Positions 48,194-56,419 of a stretch of 64,000 nucleotides of DNA are shown piece by piece. Both the position numbers and the translations under genes were made by a program. Location of the stretch: the NCBI RefSeq assembly GCF_001510895.1, contig NZ_LPWA01000024.1, positions 62,001 to 126,000 of the forward strand, in the 5' to 3' direction. The notes below the pieces were generated by a model. The model did no database searches. It was not told the DNA's origin and saw nothing but the letters and a program-made list of their open reading frames with translations. Origin of the DNA: Mesorhizobium loti (GTDB lineage Bacteria; Pseudomonadota; Alphaproteobacteria; Rhizobiales; Rhizobiaceae). Position 1 is the first letter of the stretch; every line of letters begins with the position of its first letter.

Positions 48194-48835
48194 TTGCTCT
48201 CACACGATCGCGTCTGGGCCGCAATCGACGCTCTCGCCGAGCGCTATTCGCTCTCTGCTTCCGGTCTCGCCCGACGTGCGGGTCTCGATTCGACCGCTTT
48301 CAACAAATCGAAGCGCCTGTCCTCCGATGGCCGGCCGCGCTGGCCGTCGACCGAATCGCTGGCCAAGATCATCGAGGCCACCGGCGCCTCGCTGGAAGAA
48401 TTCACCATACTGGTCGAAGGCCGCGGCAGCCCCGCCGCGCCGCAGTCGCGCATGGCCGTGCCGTTGCTCGGCTTCGCCCAGGCCGGCGCCGGCGGCTTCT
48501 TCGACGATGCCGGCTATCCCTCGGGGCAGGGCTGGGATCTGGTGGAGCTTCCGGCGCGGGCGGCGGAAACCTCCTATGCGCTGAAGGTCCAGGGCGATTC
48601 CATGCTGCCGCTCTACCGCAATGGCGACGTGCTGATCGTCGAGCCGGGCGCGCCGACGCGCAAGGGCGACCGCGTCGTCGTCAAGACCGCCGCCGGCGAG
48701 GTCATGGCCAAGGTGCTCGAACGGCAGACCGCCAAGTCGATCATGCTGGTCTCGCTCAATCCCGCTCACCCGGACCGCGACATCCCGATGCGCGATGTCG
48801 AATGGGTGGCGCGGATCGTCTGGGCAAGCCAGTAG
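48194..48835 (+). CDS. LexA-like transcriptional regulator with S24 peptidase domain
   Basis: A 213-residue protein. The N-terminal part has a helix-turn-helix (RYSLSASGLARRAGLDSTAF). The C-terminal S24 domain has the catalytic Ser in ALKVQGDSMLPLYRNGDVL and the Lys in VMAKVLE; a possible self-cleavage Ala-Gly is in FAQAGAGGFF. It starts at TTG 48194, with AAGGAG seven bases upstream. This group is related to phage CI and PrtR repressors, but no phage genes are near. Its targets are unknown; autoregulation is possible. Confidence 0.88.
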   Translation: MLSHDRVWAAIDALAERYSLSASGLARRAGLDSTAFNKSKRLSSDGRPRWPSTESLAKIIEATGASLEEFTILVEGRGSPAAPQSRMAVPLLGFAQAGAGGFFDDAGYPSGQGWDLVELPARAAETSYALKVQGDSMLPLYRNGDVLIVEPGAPTRKGDRVVVKTAAGEVMAKVLERQTAKSIMLVSLNPAHPDRDIPMRDVEWVARIVWASQ

Positions 48836-48845
48836 GTCCGGGCCG

Positions 48846-49718
48846 GTGCGGGTCCTCCATTTTGCCCTCGCGGTTCTGGCGGTTCCGGCTATGGTGGCGC
48901 TGGTCGTCGCCGGGGGCCGCTCGCTGAAGGGCAACGAAAGCGTCGTCGCGGTCGACCAGATCGATCCGGCCGCCGCTATGATGCCGGGGCAAGACACCGG
49001 CGCGGCGCCGGAGGAGCCGGCAACCTCCGCCATCCTGGCGCCGGCCGCGCCGCTGCCGCCCAAGCCGGCGGTACATTCGCGGGCGATCGATCCCGAAGTG
49101 GTGGCGCCGCCCGAACTTTCCGAGGAGCAGTTGGAACGGGTCGAGCCGCGCGCGCCGCTCAGCGATCTGGCGCTGGCCGGTCCGCCCAAGCCGCGCAGAT
49201 CGAAGATGCCGGATGGCCAGGACGGCACCAAGCTGTTCCAGCCTGTCGCTTCCGCCGCCGGCGTTATTGAAGCGAAAGGCTATTCTGTCACCGTGTCGGG
49301 CATCGATGTCGTGAAGGGCGACGAGACCTGCAGCGACGAAGGCAAATCCTGGGCGTGCGGTACGCGTGCCCGGACCGCGTTCCGTGCCTTCCTGCGCGGA
49401 CGGACGGTTGCCTGCGCCGTTCCTTCGCAAGGCGGGCGCGGCGCCGTTTCCACCGAGTGCTGGGTCGGCAACAAGGATGTCGGCCAGTGGCTGGTGGAGA
49501 ATGGCTGGGCGCGCGCCGCGCAGGGCGGCCCCTATGTCGAGGCCGGAAACAAAGCCCGCGCGGACAAGAAAGGTATCTTCGGCGCGGCGCCAAGTCTTGG
49601 CGGCCTGCCGGCATTGCCGGCCGCTTCTGGTCCGGCGCCTGCCGCGCCAAGCTCTATCCTGCCGGCGGACGACGGTGCCGTTACGCCGCCAGTTGACCAG
49701 CCAGTGCCCGCTCAATGA
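48846..49718 (+). CDS. secreted or membrane-anchored thermonuclease (SNc)-domain protein
   Basis: A 290-residue protein with an N-terminal hydrophobic segment ([20 protein letters not shown]), a Pro/Ala-rich linker to about 130, and a staphylococcal-nuclease-like domain in the C-terminal half ([41 protein letters not shown]). Cys pairs may form disulfides, fitting periplasmic location. The catalytic Arg/Glu set of true nucleases is incomplete in the visible motifs, so activity is uncertain. The GTG start at 48846 opens with the hydrophobic helix. The 3' end overlaps lysK by 38 bases on the other strand. Confidence 0.8.
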   Translation: MRVLHFALAVLAVPAMVALVVAGGRSLKGNESVVAVDQIDPAAAMMPGQDTGAAPEEPATSAILAPAAPLPPKPAVHSRAIDPEVVAPPELSEEQLERVEPRAPLSDLALAGPPKPRRSKMPDGQDGTKLFQPVASAAGVIEAKGYSVTVSGIDVVKGDETCSDEGKSWACGTRARTAFRAFLRGRTVACAVPSQGGRGAVSTECWVGNKDVGQWLVENGWARAAQGGPYVEAGNKARADKKGIFGAAPSLGGLPALPAASGPAPAAPSSILPADDGAVTPPVDQPVPAQ

Positions 49719-51329
49719 GCGCGCGCGTCTCCGTGATGCCGTAAAGCGCCGCGAACGAGCCGAAGCGCGGCCCGCGCTCCTGCCCGATCAGCACCTGGTA
49801 GATCATCTGGAAGAAGGCGACCGACACGCCGGGGCCGCCTTCCGGGCTCTGCTTGGAATGGTCCTGATAGCGCTCGATCCGGCGCGCGACGTTGAGCGCC
49901 GCGTTCTGGATCGCCTCGCCGTCGGCGCCTTGCGGCAGCGCGCCGAGCGCTTCCGAAAGCTTCGCCAGCGCCTCGCGCTCCACTTCGTCGGCGGCGCGGT
50001 AGACCTTGGTCGGCTTCACGAAGTCGTCGAAATAGCGGATCGCATAGCCGGTCAGCCGGTCGAGCTCCGGATGCGTCTTCGGCGTCACGCCCGGCGCATG
50101 CCGCGAGATGAAGCCCCACAGCACCGCCTTGTCATGCGCGTTGGAGGCGCTGACCAGGTTGAGCAGCAGCGCGAACGGCACCGGCAGGTCGATCGCCGGC
50201 GGATTGCCGTCATGCATATGCCAGACGGGGTTGCCGAGCCGCTCCTTCCAGTCCTGCCGCGGATAGCGCCGAGGAAGGCATAATATTCGTCGACCGCCTT
50301 GGGGATGACGTCGAAATAGAGCTTCTTGGCCTGCCGCGGCCGCTGATACATGTAGAGGCCAAGGCTCTCGGTCGGCGCGTAGGTCAGCCACTCGTCGATG
50401 GTTAGGCCGTTGCCCTTCGACTTCGAGATCTTCTGGCCGTTCTCGTCGAGGAACAGCTCGTAGACGAAATGCTCAGGCGCGCGGCCGCCTAGGATCTTGC
50501 AGATGCGGTCGTAGATCGCGGCGTTGGTCTGGTGGTCCTTGCCGAACATCTCGAAATCGACGCCGAGCGCTGCCCAGCGCATGCCGAAATCCGGCTTCCA
50601 CTGCAGCTTCACCTTGCCGCCGGTGACCGGCAGCGTGGTCTCGGTGCCTTCGTCGTCGAAGGTGATGGTGCCGGCCTTGGCGTCGACATGCTTCATCGGC
50701 ACGTAGAGCACGCGCCCGTTCTTCGGCGAGATCGGCAGGAACGGGCTGTAGGTCGCCTGGCGCTCCGGCCCAAGCGTCGGCAGCATCACCGCCATGATCT
50801 CGTCGTAGCGCTCGGCGGCGCGCAGCAGCACTTCGTCGAAGCGGCCGGACTTGTAGTACCGGGTCGCGCTGGCGAACTCGTAGTCGAAGCCGAACGTGTC
50901 GAGGAAGCGGCAGAGCATCGCGTTGTTGTGGTCGGCGAAGCTCGCATAGTCGCCGCCGAAGGGATTGGGCACCGCCGTGAGCGGCTTGTGCAGATAGGGC
51001 TCGAGTGCTGCGCGATCCGGCACATTGTCGGGGATCTTGCGCATGCCGTCCATGTCGTCGGAAAAGCAGATGAGCTTGGTCTTGACCTTGTCCTCGGTCA
51101 GCACCCGGAAGGCGTGCCGCACCATCGTGGTGCGCGCCACCTCGCCGAAGGTGCCGATATGCGGCAGGCCGGACGGGCCGTAGCCGGTCTCGAACAGGAC
51201 GGTCTCGGGAAAATCCTTGTCCTTGTAGCGGGCAATGATCTTCTTGGCTTCCTCGAACGGCCAAGCCTTGCTTTCAGCCGTGGCCGCAAGCATCTCGGGA
51301 TTGAGATCGATGATGTTTGATCCCGTCAT
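49681..51329 (-). CDS. lysK: class I lysyl-tRNA synthetase (frameshifted)
   Basis: An archaeal-type (class I) lysyl-tRNA synthetase of about 549 residues, the normal form in many alphaproteobacteria. The HIGH-type motif is [14 protein letters not shown] (about 52-65) and the KMSKS-type motif is [14 protein letters not shown]. After DEYYAFLGA a base is missing near 50266 (GGCGC-TATCC); the corrected frame continues [20 protein letters not shown] to the stop at 49681. With no second lysS in view, an intact gene is expected, which makes a sequencing error likely. Confidence 0.93.
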
Positions 51330-51486
51330 GTCAAAGTTCCAGTCATGTGCCGGCTTTCGCCGCGGGTAAGATTTTTCAACCGGTCTCTAGGCGCGACTGG
51401 CCGGAGCGTCAACGATTTGCGGCGGTTTTCCTTGCGGCGTCACAATGGCGTTCCTACGTTGGGGCCATGTTATCAAGGAGTTTTGA

Positions 51487-51897
51487 ATGCCTCTGACGCC
51501 GCACGAAGCGCTGATCCATCTGATGGTCATCACCTCGGCTTCCGACCGCGACATGACCGATGTCGAGTTGGCGCGGATCGGCGACGTCGTTCGTTCGTGG
51601 CCGGTATTCGTTGACTTCAACCCGGACAGGCTGGTCGCTGTGGCTCAAGCCTGCCAGAAGGCGCTGCAGGAGAAGGACGGGCTGGAGGGCGTGCTCGCGC
51701 GCGTCGCCGAGGCGTTGCCGGAGCGGTTGCGCGACACCGCCTATGCCGCCGCTTTCGAGGTCGCGGCCGTCGATCTCGAAATGCGCATGGAGGAGGTGCG
51801 GGTGCTGCAGCTCATCCGCCTCAAGCTCGATCTCGACACGCTGACCGTCGCCGCGATCGCGCGTGCGGCCAAGGCCCGCCTGCGCACGCTCACTTGA
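51487..51897 (+). CDS. TerB-family tellurite-resistance-like protein
   Basis: A 136-residue all-helical soluble protein resembling the TerB domain: MPLTPHEALIHLMVITSASD with an acidic pair, DVELARIGDVVRSW, and the C-terminal RVLQLIRLKLDLD. The ribosome binding site is AAGGAG, six bases before the ATG. TerB domains bind metal ions and are found in membrane-associated stress complexes, but a single gene without terC or terD gives little functional guidance. Confidence 0.82.
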   Translation: MPLTPHEALIHLMVITSASDRDMTDVELARIGDVVRSWPVFVDFNPDRLVAVAQACQKALQEKDGLEGVLARVAEALPERLRDTAYAAAFEVAAVDLEMRMEEVRVLQLIRLKLDLDTLTVAAIARAAKARLRTLT

Positions 51898-51910
51898 TGC
51901 CTGTCGCGCT

Positions 51911-52783
51911 TTAGAAAAAGCTGACCGGGAAATAGCGCAGATAGAACTCGGCGAAGGTTCCCTTGATCGAGATTTCCTGCAGCGCGTAGTCGAAGGCGGC
52001 GGCCAGCGCCGGGTCGCCCGCCCGGGTGGCGATCGCCATGCCCGAGCCCAGATATTCGGGCGCCATATACGGGCCGCCGGCGAAGCGGCAGCAGCCGGCG
52101 GCATCGGAGCCGCCAAGCCAAAACGAAAACCGCATGCCGTCGCCGAAGGCGGCATCGATCTTGCCAGCCCTGAGGTCGGCGTAGAGGGCCTCAGGCTTGT
52201 CGAAGGGCACGACCTGCACGGTGCTGAAATAGTCGCGCAGCATCTTCTCATGCGCCGAGCCAGCGATGACACCGACCCGCTTGCTGCGCAGCTTGTCGAG
52301 GATCGGCTCGGCGAAGGCCTTGGCCTTCGGCATGATGAAGCGCGCCGGGAACTGCAGGTAGGAACGTGAGAAGGCGTATTTCTCGCGGCTTTCCGGCGTT
52401 GCCGCTATGCCGGCGATGATCGCCTCGCCTTCCCCCTTCTGCAACGCGGCGTCGAGCTCGTTCCAGGGCAGCGCCTGGATCTGGCATTTCTCGACGATGC
52501 CGAGCTCCGCGCAGATCGCCCTTGCCAGGTCGATGTGGAAACCCGACAGCCGGCCCGAGCCGTCGAGGAAATTGAAGGGCGGAAAATCGGTGGTGGTGAG
52601 GAATCTCAATCTCGGCAGTGCGGAAAGATCGGGCTTGGGCAGCCGCTCCTTGGCATCCCACAGCACCGGAACCTGCGGCTCCGCGGCCTGAGTCGCGCCG
52701 GCAAGCGGCAACACCCCGATCAGCGCCGACAACAGGGCCAGAAATATCCACTGGAATGTCACGATAAGGCTCCGCCCAGTCAT
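51911..52783 (-). CDS. amino-acid-type ABC transporter substrate-binding protein (family 3), orphan
   Basis: A 290-residue periplasmic protein with signal peptide (about 1-33, ending GATQAA). The family 3 solute-binding fold is clear: RFLTTTDFPPFNFLDGSGRL, SGFHIDLARAICAELG, and SRSYLQFPARFIMPK. There are no transporter genes beside it. Two adjacent cysteines occur near 230 (AAGCCRFAGG), which is unusual in the family. Ligand unknown; a sensory or lone transport role is possible. Confidence 0.85.
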   Translation of the reverse strand: MTGRSLIVTFQWIFLALLSALIGVLPLAGATQAAEPQVPVLWDAKERLPKPDLSALPRLRFLTTTDFPPFNFLDGSGRLSGFHIDLARAICAELGIVEKCQIQALPWNELDAALQKGEGEAIIAGIAATPESREKYAFSRSYLQFPARFIMPKAKAFAEPILDKLRSKRVGVIAGSAHEKMLRDYFSTVQVVPFDKPEALYADLRAGKIDAAFGDGMRFSFWLGGSDAAGCCRFAGGPYMAPEYLGSGMAIATRAGDPALAAAFDYALQEISIKGTFAEFYLRYFPVSFF

Positions 52784-53010
52784 GTTCTTGGCTTTTCGTA
52801 TGAAAACGGCGTAGGCACAACGGTTTTTGATTTCAAACCCACGAATTCGGCGTATGGTTTAGCATGTTCGCAAGTGGTAGCGCGCGCCGGCAACGGGGGA
52901 GATCATCGGCGCGACGAAGGAGCTTGCAGCTTGGGGGTTGATGGCGAAGGGTGGTTCGGGCATCTACCGTCGGTCATGAAAGCAGAAAGCAACATGGGGT
53001 AGATGTTGCG

Positions 53011-53841
53011 ATGAGCATGTTCGATAGAACTCTGGAATACATAGACCAGTTGCAGCACGCCAGCACGGCGGCGGCGGTGTGCGAGCGCTTGCTCGGCGTC
53101 ACCTCGAATTTCGGGCTGACGGCGCTGATGGCCGGAACCGTGCCGCAGCCCGGCACCCCGCGCGGCCAGCAGAAGGACCACGTCCTGCTCTGCGACTGGC
53201 CGGGCGAGTGGCTGGAGCGCTACGTGGCGCGCAACTATGTCGACCATGATCCGGTTGTCAGCCACATGAAGCAATTGCAGGCCCCGTTCCAGTGGCGGGA
53301 AGCCTCGCAGGCCATCGTCATCGACAAGAGCAGCGACGAGGTCATGGGCGATGCCCGCGAGTTCAAACTCCGCGACGGCCTCGCCTTCCCATTGGTCACG
53401 CTCGACGGTCAGATCGTCATGGTCTCGCTGGGCGGCGAGTCCGTCGAGTTGTCGGAGGCCGAGTTCGGCATGGTTTCGCTGGCGTCCACCTACGCCATCG
53501 GCCGCGCCATGCAGCTTCACACCATGGCCGGCAAGGTCATCGATCACATTGAGTTGACGCCGCGTGAGCGCGAATGCCTGCAATGGGCGGCCGTCGGCAA
53601 GTCCGAATGGGAGATTTCGCAGATTCTCGGCATCTCGGAGCACACCTCGGAGAAACACCTTCTCAACGCCAAGAGCAAACTGGGCGCCGCCAACCGTGTG
53701 CAGGCGGTCGCGGAGGCGATTAGGCGCGGCTATATTAGCGAGGTCGGTCGGCGCCGACCTAGAAATTCTTGCCTACGCGATCGCGTAATATTTTCGGGAA
53801 AGCCCGGCCGTATCTTCCTCTTAAGCCCAGGAGACGGCTAA
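53011..53841 (+). CDS. luxR: LuxR-family acyl-homoserine-lactone receptor
   Basis: A 276-residue quorum-sensing regulator. The N-terminal autoinducer-binding domain keeps the expected residues: Trp and Tyr in GEWLERYVARNY, Asp-Pro in VDHDPVV, Trp in PFQWREA and Gly in RDGLAFPL. The C-terminal GerE-type helix-turn-helix is LTPRERECLQWAAVGKSEWE followed by ISQILGISEHTSEKHLLNA. It runs about 30 residues past the usual LuxR end; the tail includes palindromic DNA. The stop TAA overlaps the putative luxI ATG as TAATG. ATG 53011 is chosen over a longer frame lacking LuxR character. Confidence 0.92.
   Translation: MSMFDRTLEYIDQLQHASTAAAVCERLLGVTSNFGLTALMAGTVPQPGTPRGQQKDHVLLCDWPGEWLERYVARNYVDHDPVVSHMKQLQAPFQWREASQAIVIDKSSDEVMGDAREFKLRDGLAFPLVTLDGQIVMVSLGGESVELSEAEFGMVSLASTYAIGRAMQLHTMAGKVIDHIELTPRERECLQWAAVGKSEWEISQILGISEHTSEKHLLNAKSKLGAANRVQAVAEAIRRGYISEVGRRRPRNSCLRDRVIFSGKPGRIFLLSPGDG
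53746..53787 (+). promoter_or_regulatory. two palindromes in the luxR 3' end; candidate lux box
   Basis: Two perfect 14-bp palindromes lie close together: GGTCGGCGCCGACC at 53746-53759 and TACGCGATCGCGTA at 53774-53787. The second ends 53 bases before the putative luxI ATG, a place where a lux box could act on luxI. Classical lux boxes are 18-20 bp, so the match is only architectural. Confidence 0.4.
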
Positions 53842-54478
53842 TGCTTTTTCCCTCACCACTCAGGAATTGATGGAGCGCCCCGACCTTTGGGAAGCGGTCC
53901 ACCGCCTGCGCTACAAGATCTTCGTCGAGGAGATGGGATGGGCCGATCTCGATCGCCCGGACGGGCTCGAGATCGATCAGTTCGACCATGACGAGGCCGA
54001 ACATCATCTCGTCATCCGCAACGGCGAGCTTGCCGGCTATCAGCGCATGCTGCCGACGACACGGGCGCACCTTCTGACCGACGTCCTGTCGGATCTCTAC
54101 GAAGGGACGCCCCCGTCGGGGCCGCATGTCTGGGAGCTGACCCGCTATGCCGTGGCGCCGGGCTTTCGCGACGGCAAGCGCGGTGTTTCGACGGTCGGCA
54201 CCGAATTGATCGCCGGCTTCGTCGAATGGGGCCTCAAGCGCAACGTCAACCAGGTCATCATCGAGTTCGAACCGATGTGGGTGCTGCGCGCGCTGCAGCT
54301 GCACTTCCTGGCGACGCCGCTCGGCTACCAGCGCACCTATGGCAACCAGCAGGTCGTGGCGACGCTGCTCACCTTCACCGAGCATACGCTGGATGTGGTG
54401 CGCCGGCGCCGCAACCACTTCCTGCCGGTGCTCAACCGGGGCTATCCCGGCCAGCTTGGCCTGAGGCAGGCTTCGTGA
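53841..54478 (+). CDS. luxI: acyl-homoserine-lactone synthase (LuxI family; one-base frameshift near the start)
   Basis: A LuxI protein of about 212 residues when corrected. Family residues are present: HRLRYKIFVEEMGW (Arg, Phe, Trp), DQFDHDEAEHH (two Asp), GYQRMLPTTR, and VWELTRYAV (Glu, Arg). The ATG at 53841, with AGGAG seven bases upstream and overlapping the luxR stop, is followed by five T where six are needed to read MLFSLTTQELMERPDLWEAV. As given, that frame stops after nine codons, and translation would have to begin at ATG 53870 (CAGGA upstream), cutting 10 residues. The stop overlaps the crotonase region as TGATG. Confidence 0.9.
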
Positions 54479-54489
54479 TGGAGGAGGTC

Positions 54490-55236
54490 ATGAGCTTTCA
54501 TCCCGAACCGGAGCTGCGCGGCCACACGCTGGTCGTCACCGTGTCCTCGCATGACGGCCGCCCGGTGCTGGACAGGCACGCCTATGCGAGCCTCGCGAGC
54601 ACCTTCCACGAGGCCGCCGTCAATGACGACGTCCGCGTGGTCGTGCTGCGCGGCCTTGCCGGCTGCTTCTGCCTCGGCGGCGACTTCTCGGAGTTCCTCG
54701 ACGCCACCAAGCACCAGCAGCTGATCGCCGCCGTCACCGACATGTTCCGCATGCTGGCGACCTTCCCCAAGCCGGTCCTTGCCTGCGTGGACGGGGATGC
54801 CGTCGGTGTCGGCTGCACCATCCTGTTCCACTGCGACATGGTGATTGCCTCAAGGGGGAGCACCTTCAGGGTGCCGTTCGTCGATTTCGGCCTCGTGCCG
54901 GACGCGGCGACCAGCATCCTGGCCCCCCAGAAGCTCGGCTATGCCGGCGCCTTCCGCTTCTTCTGCCTGGGCGACACGCTGGGCGTCGACGACGCCAAGG
55001 CGCTCGGCCTGGTCGGCGAGATTGTGGAAGGCAGCGCCGAGGAGACGGCCTTGGCGCGGGCAAGGCAACTGGCCAAGAAGCCGGTTGCGGCGCTGCTGCA
55101 GACACGCGGTCTGCTCAAGGGCGATACGGACGTTCTGTGCGACCGCATCGACCATGAGATATCGCTGTTCCAGCAGGCGCTCCAGGACGACGCTACGCTG
55201 AAGCGGCTGCAGCGGATCGCCCGCCTGGCCGCCTAG
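54490..55236 (+). CDS. crotonase-family protein linked to luxI, lacking both hydratase glutamates
   Basis: A 248-residue crotonase-fold protein. The oxyanion-hole loop is CFCLGGDFSEFL (about 59-70). At the two catalytic Glu positions of enoyl-CoA hydratase there are T110 (GVGCTILFHCD) and F130 (RVPFVDFGLVPDAATS). D138 in VPDAAT lies where enoyl-CoA isomerases carry their acidic residue. It is therefore probably not a standard hydratase. Coupled to luxI: the stop/start region reads TGATGGAGGAGG, with ATG 54490 or 54478 as start. It may supply an acyl-CoA or acyl-ACP with altered double bonds to the AHL synthase; this is inference. Confidence 0.85.
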   Translation: MSFHPEPELRGHTLVVTVSSHDGRPVLDRHAYASLASTFHEAAVNDDVRVVVLRGLAGCFCLGGDFSEFLDATKHQQLIAAVTDMFRMLATFPKPVLACVDGDAVGVGCTILFHCDMVIASRGSTFRVPFVDFGLVPDAATSILAPQKLGYAGAFRFFCLGDTLGVDDAKALGLVGEIVEGSAEETALARARQLAKKPVAALLQTRGLLKGDTDVLCDRIDHEISLFQQALQDDATLKRLQRIARLAA

Positions 55237-55253
55237 ATCCGGCATGAAACCTC

Positions 55254-55284
55254 AGCGCCGCGCACCGGAAGGACGCGCGGCGCT
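55254..55284. terminator. hairpin between the convergent crotonase and ppk2 genes
   Basis: A 10-bp stem AGCGCCGCGC / GCGCGGCGCT (55254-55263 with 55275-55284) closes an 11-base loop. There is no T-run on either side, so it may slow polymerase or protect 3' ends rather than act as a classical terminator. Confidence 0.5.
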
Positions 55285-55322
55285 GTAACGTCGAGGCGCC
55301 GATCACCGGCCTGTGGGGAACG

Positions 55323-56228
55323 CTACTTCTCCAGGAACGATGGCCCTTCGCCGATGATCTTCTTGTCTTCCTTGCCGATAGCGTCGAGATCGCGCCCGTC
55401 ATAGGGCAGCGACAACAGGATCCGCTGCATGACGGCGAGCCGCGCGCGGCGCTTGTCGTTGGCGCGCACGATGATCCAGGGCGCGAACTCCTTGTGGGTG
55501 CGCTCGACCATCAGATCGCGCGCCCTGGTGTAGTCGTCCCATTTGTTGATGCCGGCAATGTCGATCGGCGAGAACTTCCAGTTCTTCAATGGCGACCAGC
55601 GGCGGTCGTGGAAACGTTCGAGCTGCGTCTCGCGGCCTATGTTCAGCCAGAATTTGAAGAAGTGGATACCCTCGTTGCAGATCATGCGCTCGAAATGCGG
55701 CGTCTCGTCGAGGAATTTCTCGTGCTGCTGCGGCGTGCAGAACCCCATGACGGGCTCGACGCCGGCCCGGTTGTACCAGGAGCGGTCGAAGGTGACGAAC
55801 TCGCCCGAAGTCGGGAAATGGTCGACATAGCGCTGAAAGTACCATTGCCCAAGCTCCGTCGGCGTCGGCTTGGTCAGCGCCACGTTGCGCGCCGTGCGCG
55901 GATTCATGTACTGCCGCAGCACGAAGATCGTGCCGCCCTTGCCGGCGGCATCGCGCCCCTCGAACAGCGCCATCACCCGCTTGCCGGTCGCCTGCAGCCA
56001 GGCCTGCGCCTTGACCAGCTCGATCTGCAGGCGCTCGAGCTCCTTGTCGTAGTCTTCGCTCTTCATCTTCTTGTCGTACGGATAGCCGCCGGCGGTCAGC
56101 TTGTTGTCCTCGATCCAGTCCGGAAGCGCCGGGTTGTCGATGTCGAACTCGCGTTCCTTGCCGCCGATCCTGATCCTGATCGGTCCCGCGGCAGGCGCCG
56201 CTCCGGCGGTTTCCTTGGCATTTTTCAT
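55323..56228 (-). CDS. ppk2: polyphosphate kinase 2
   Basis: A 301-residue PPK2-family enzyme that transfers phosphate between polyphosphate and nucleotides. The Walker A loop is [14 protein letters not shown] (about 89-102), the Walker B/lid region is [15 protein letters not shown] (about 144-158), and [17 protein letters not shown] is the conserved C-terminal motif. It is a single-domain (class I-like) form. It sits beside phoR/phoU in the opposite direction, with a dispersed repeat in the gap, suggesting a phosphate-metabolism neighbourhood. Confidence 0.95.
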   Translation of the reverse strand: MKNAKETAGAAPAAGPIRIRIGGKEREFDIDNPALPDWIEDNKLTAGGYPYDKKMKSEDYDKELERLQIELVKAQAWLQATGKRVMALFEGRDAAGKGGTIFVLRQYMNPRTARNVALTKPTPTELGQWYFQRYVDHFPTSGEFVTFDRSWYNRAGVEPVMGFCTPQQHEKFLDETPHFERMICNEGIHFFKFWLNIGRETQLERFHDRRWSPLKNWKFSPIDIAGINKWDDYTRARDLMVERTHKEFAPWIIVRANDKRRARLAVMQRILLSLPYDGRDLDAIGKEDKKIIGEGPSFLEK

Positions 56229-56272
56229 CGAGGCGAACCCTTTCCAGCTTGCGGACTCATGCTATGGAGCCT

Positions 56273-56373
56273 CTACGACGCCCGCGTCAGTGCGGACGTG
56301 GGGCGTCGTAGCACTTTGATTTTGCGCATGAACATTCCAGAAAATCGATTCCGATTTTTGTGGGGTCATGCGC
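56273..56373. repeat. dispersed two-hairpin repeat (RIME-like), copy C, diverged
   Basis: A perfect 11-bp inverted repeat CTACGACGCCC / GGGCGTCGTAG (56273-56283 with 56301-56311) is followed by TTTGATTTT and a second pair GCGCATGA / TCATGCGC (56324-56331 with 56366-56373). The order hairpin - TGATTTT - hairpin is that of copy B. It fills most of the divergent gap between ppk2 and phoR. Confidence 0.65.
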
Positions 56374-56419
56374 CGGTCCGGTCGGGCGAACTTTCACCGG
56401 CGGAGATACGGGGCAGCGC

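Noticed and set aside
50266..50266. Programmed frameshift in lysK
   Set aside because: No slippery heptamer or downstream structure is evident, and similar one-base losses occur in unrelated genes, so a sequence error is simpler.
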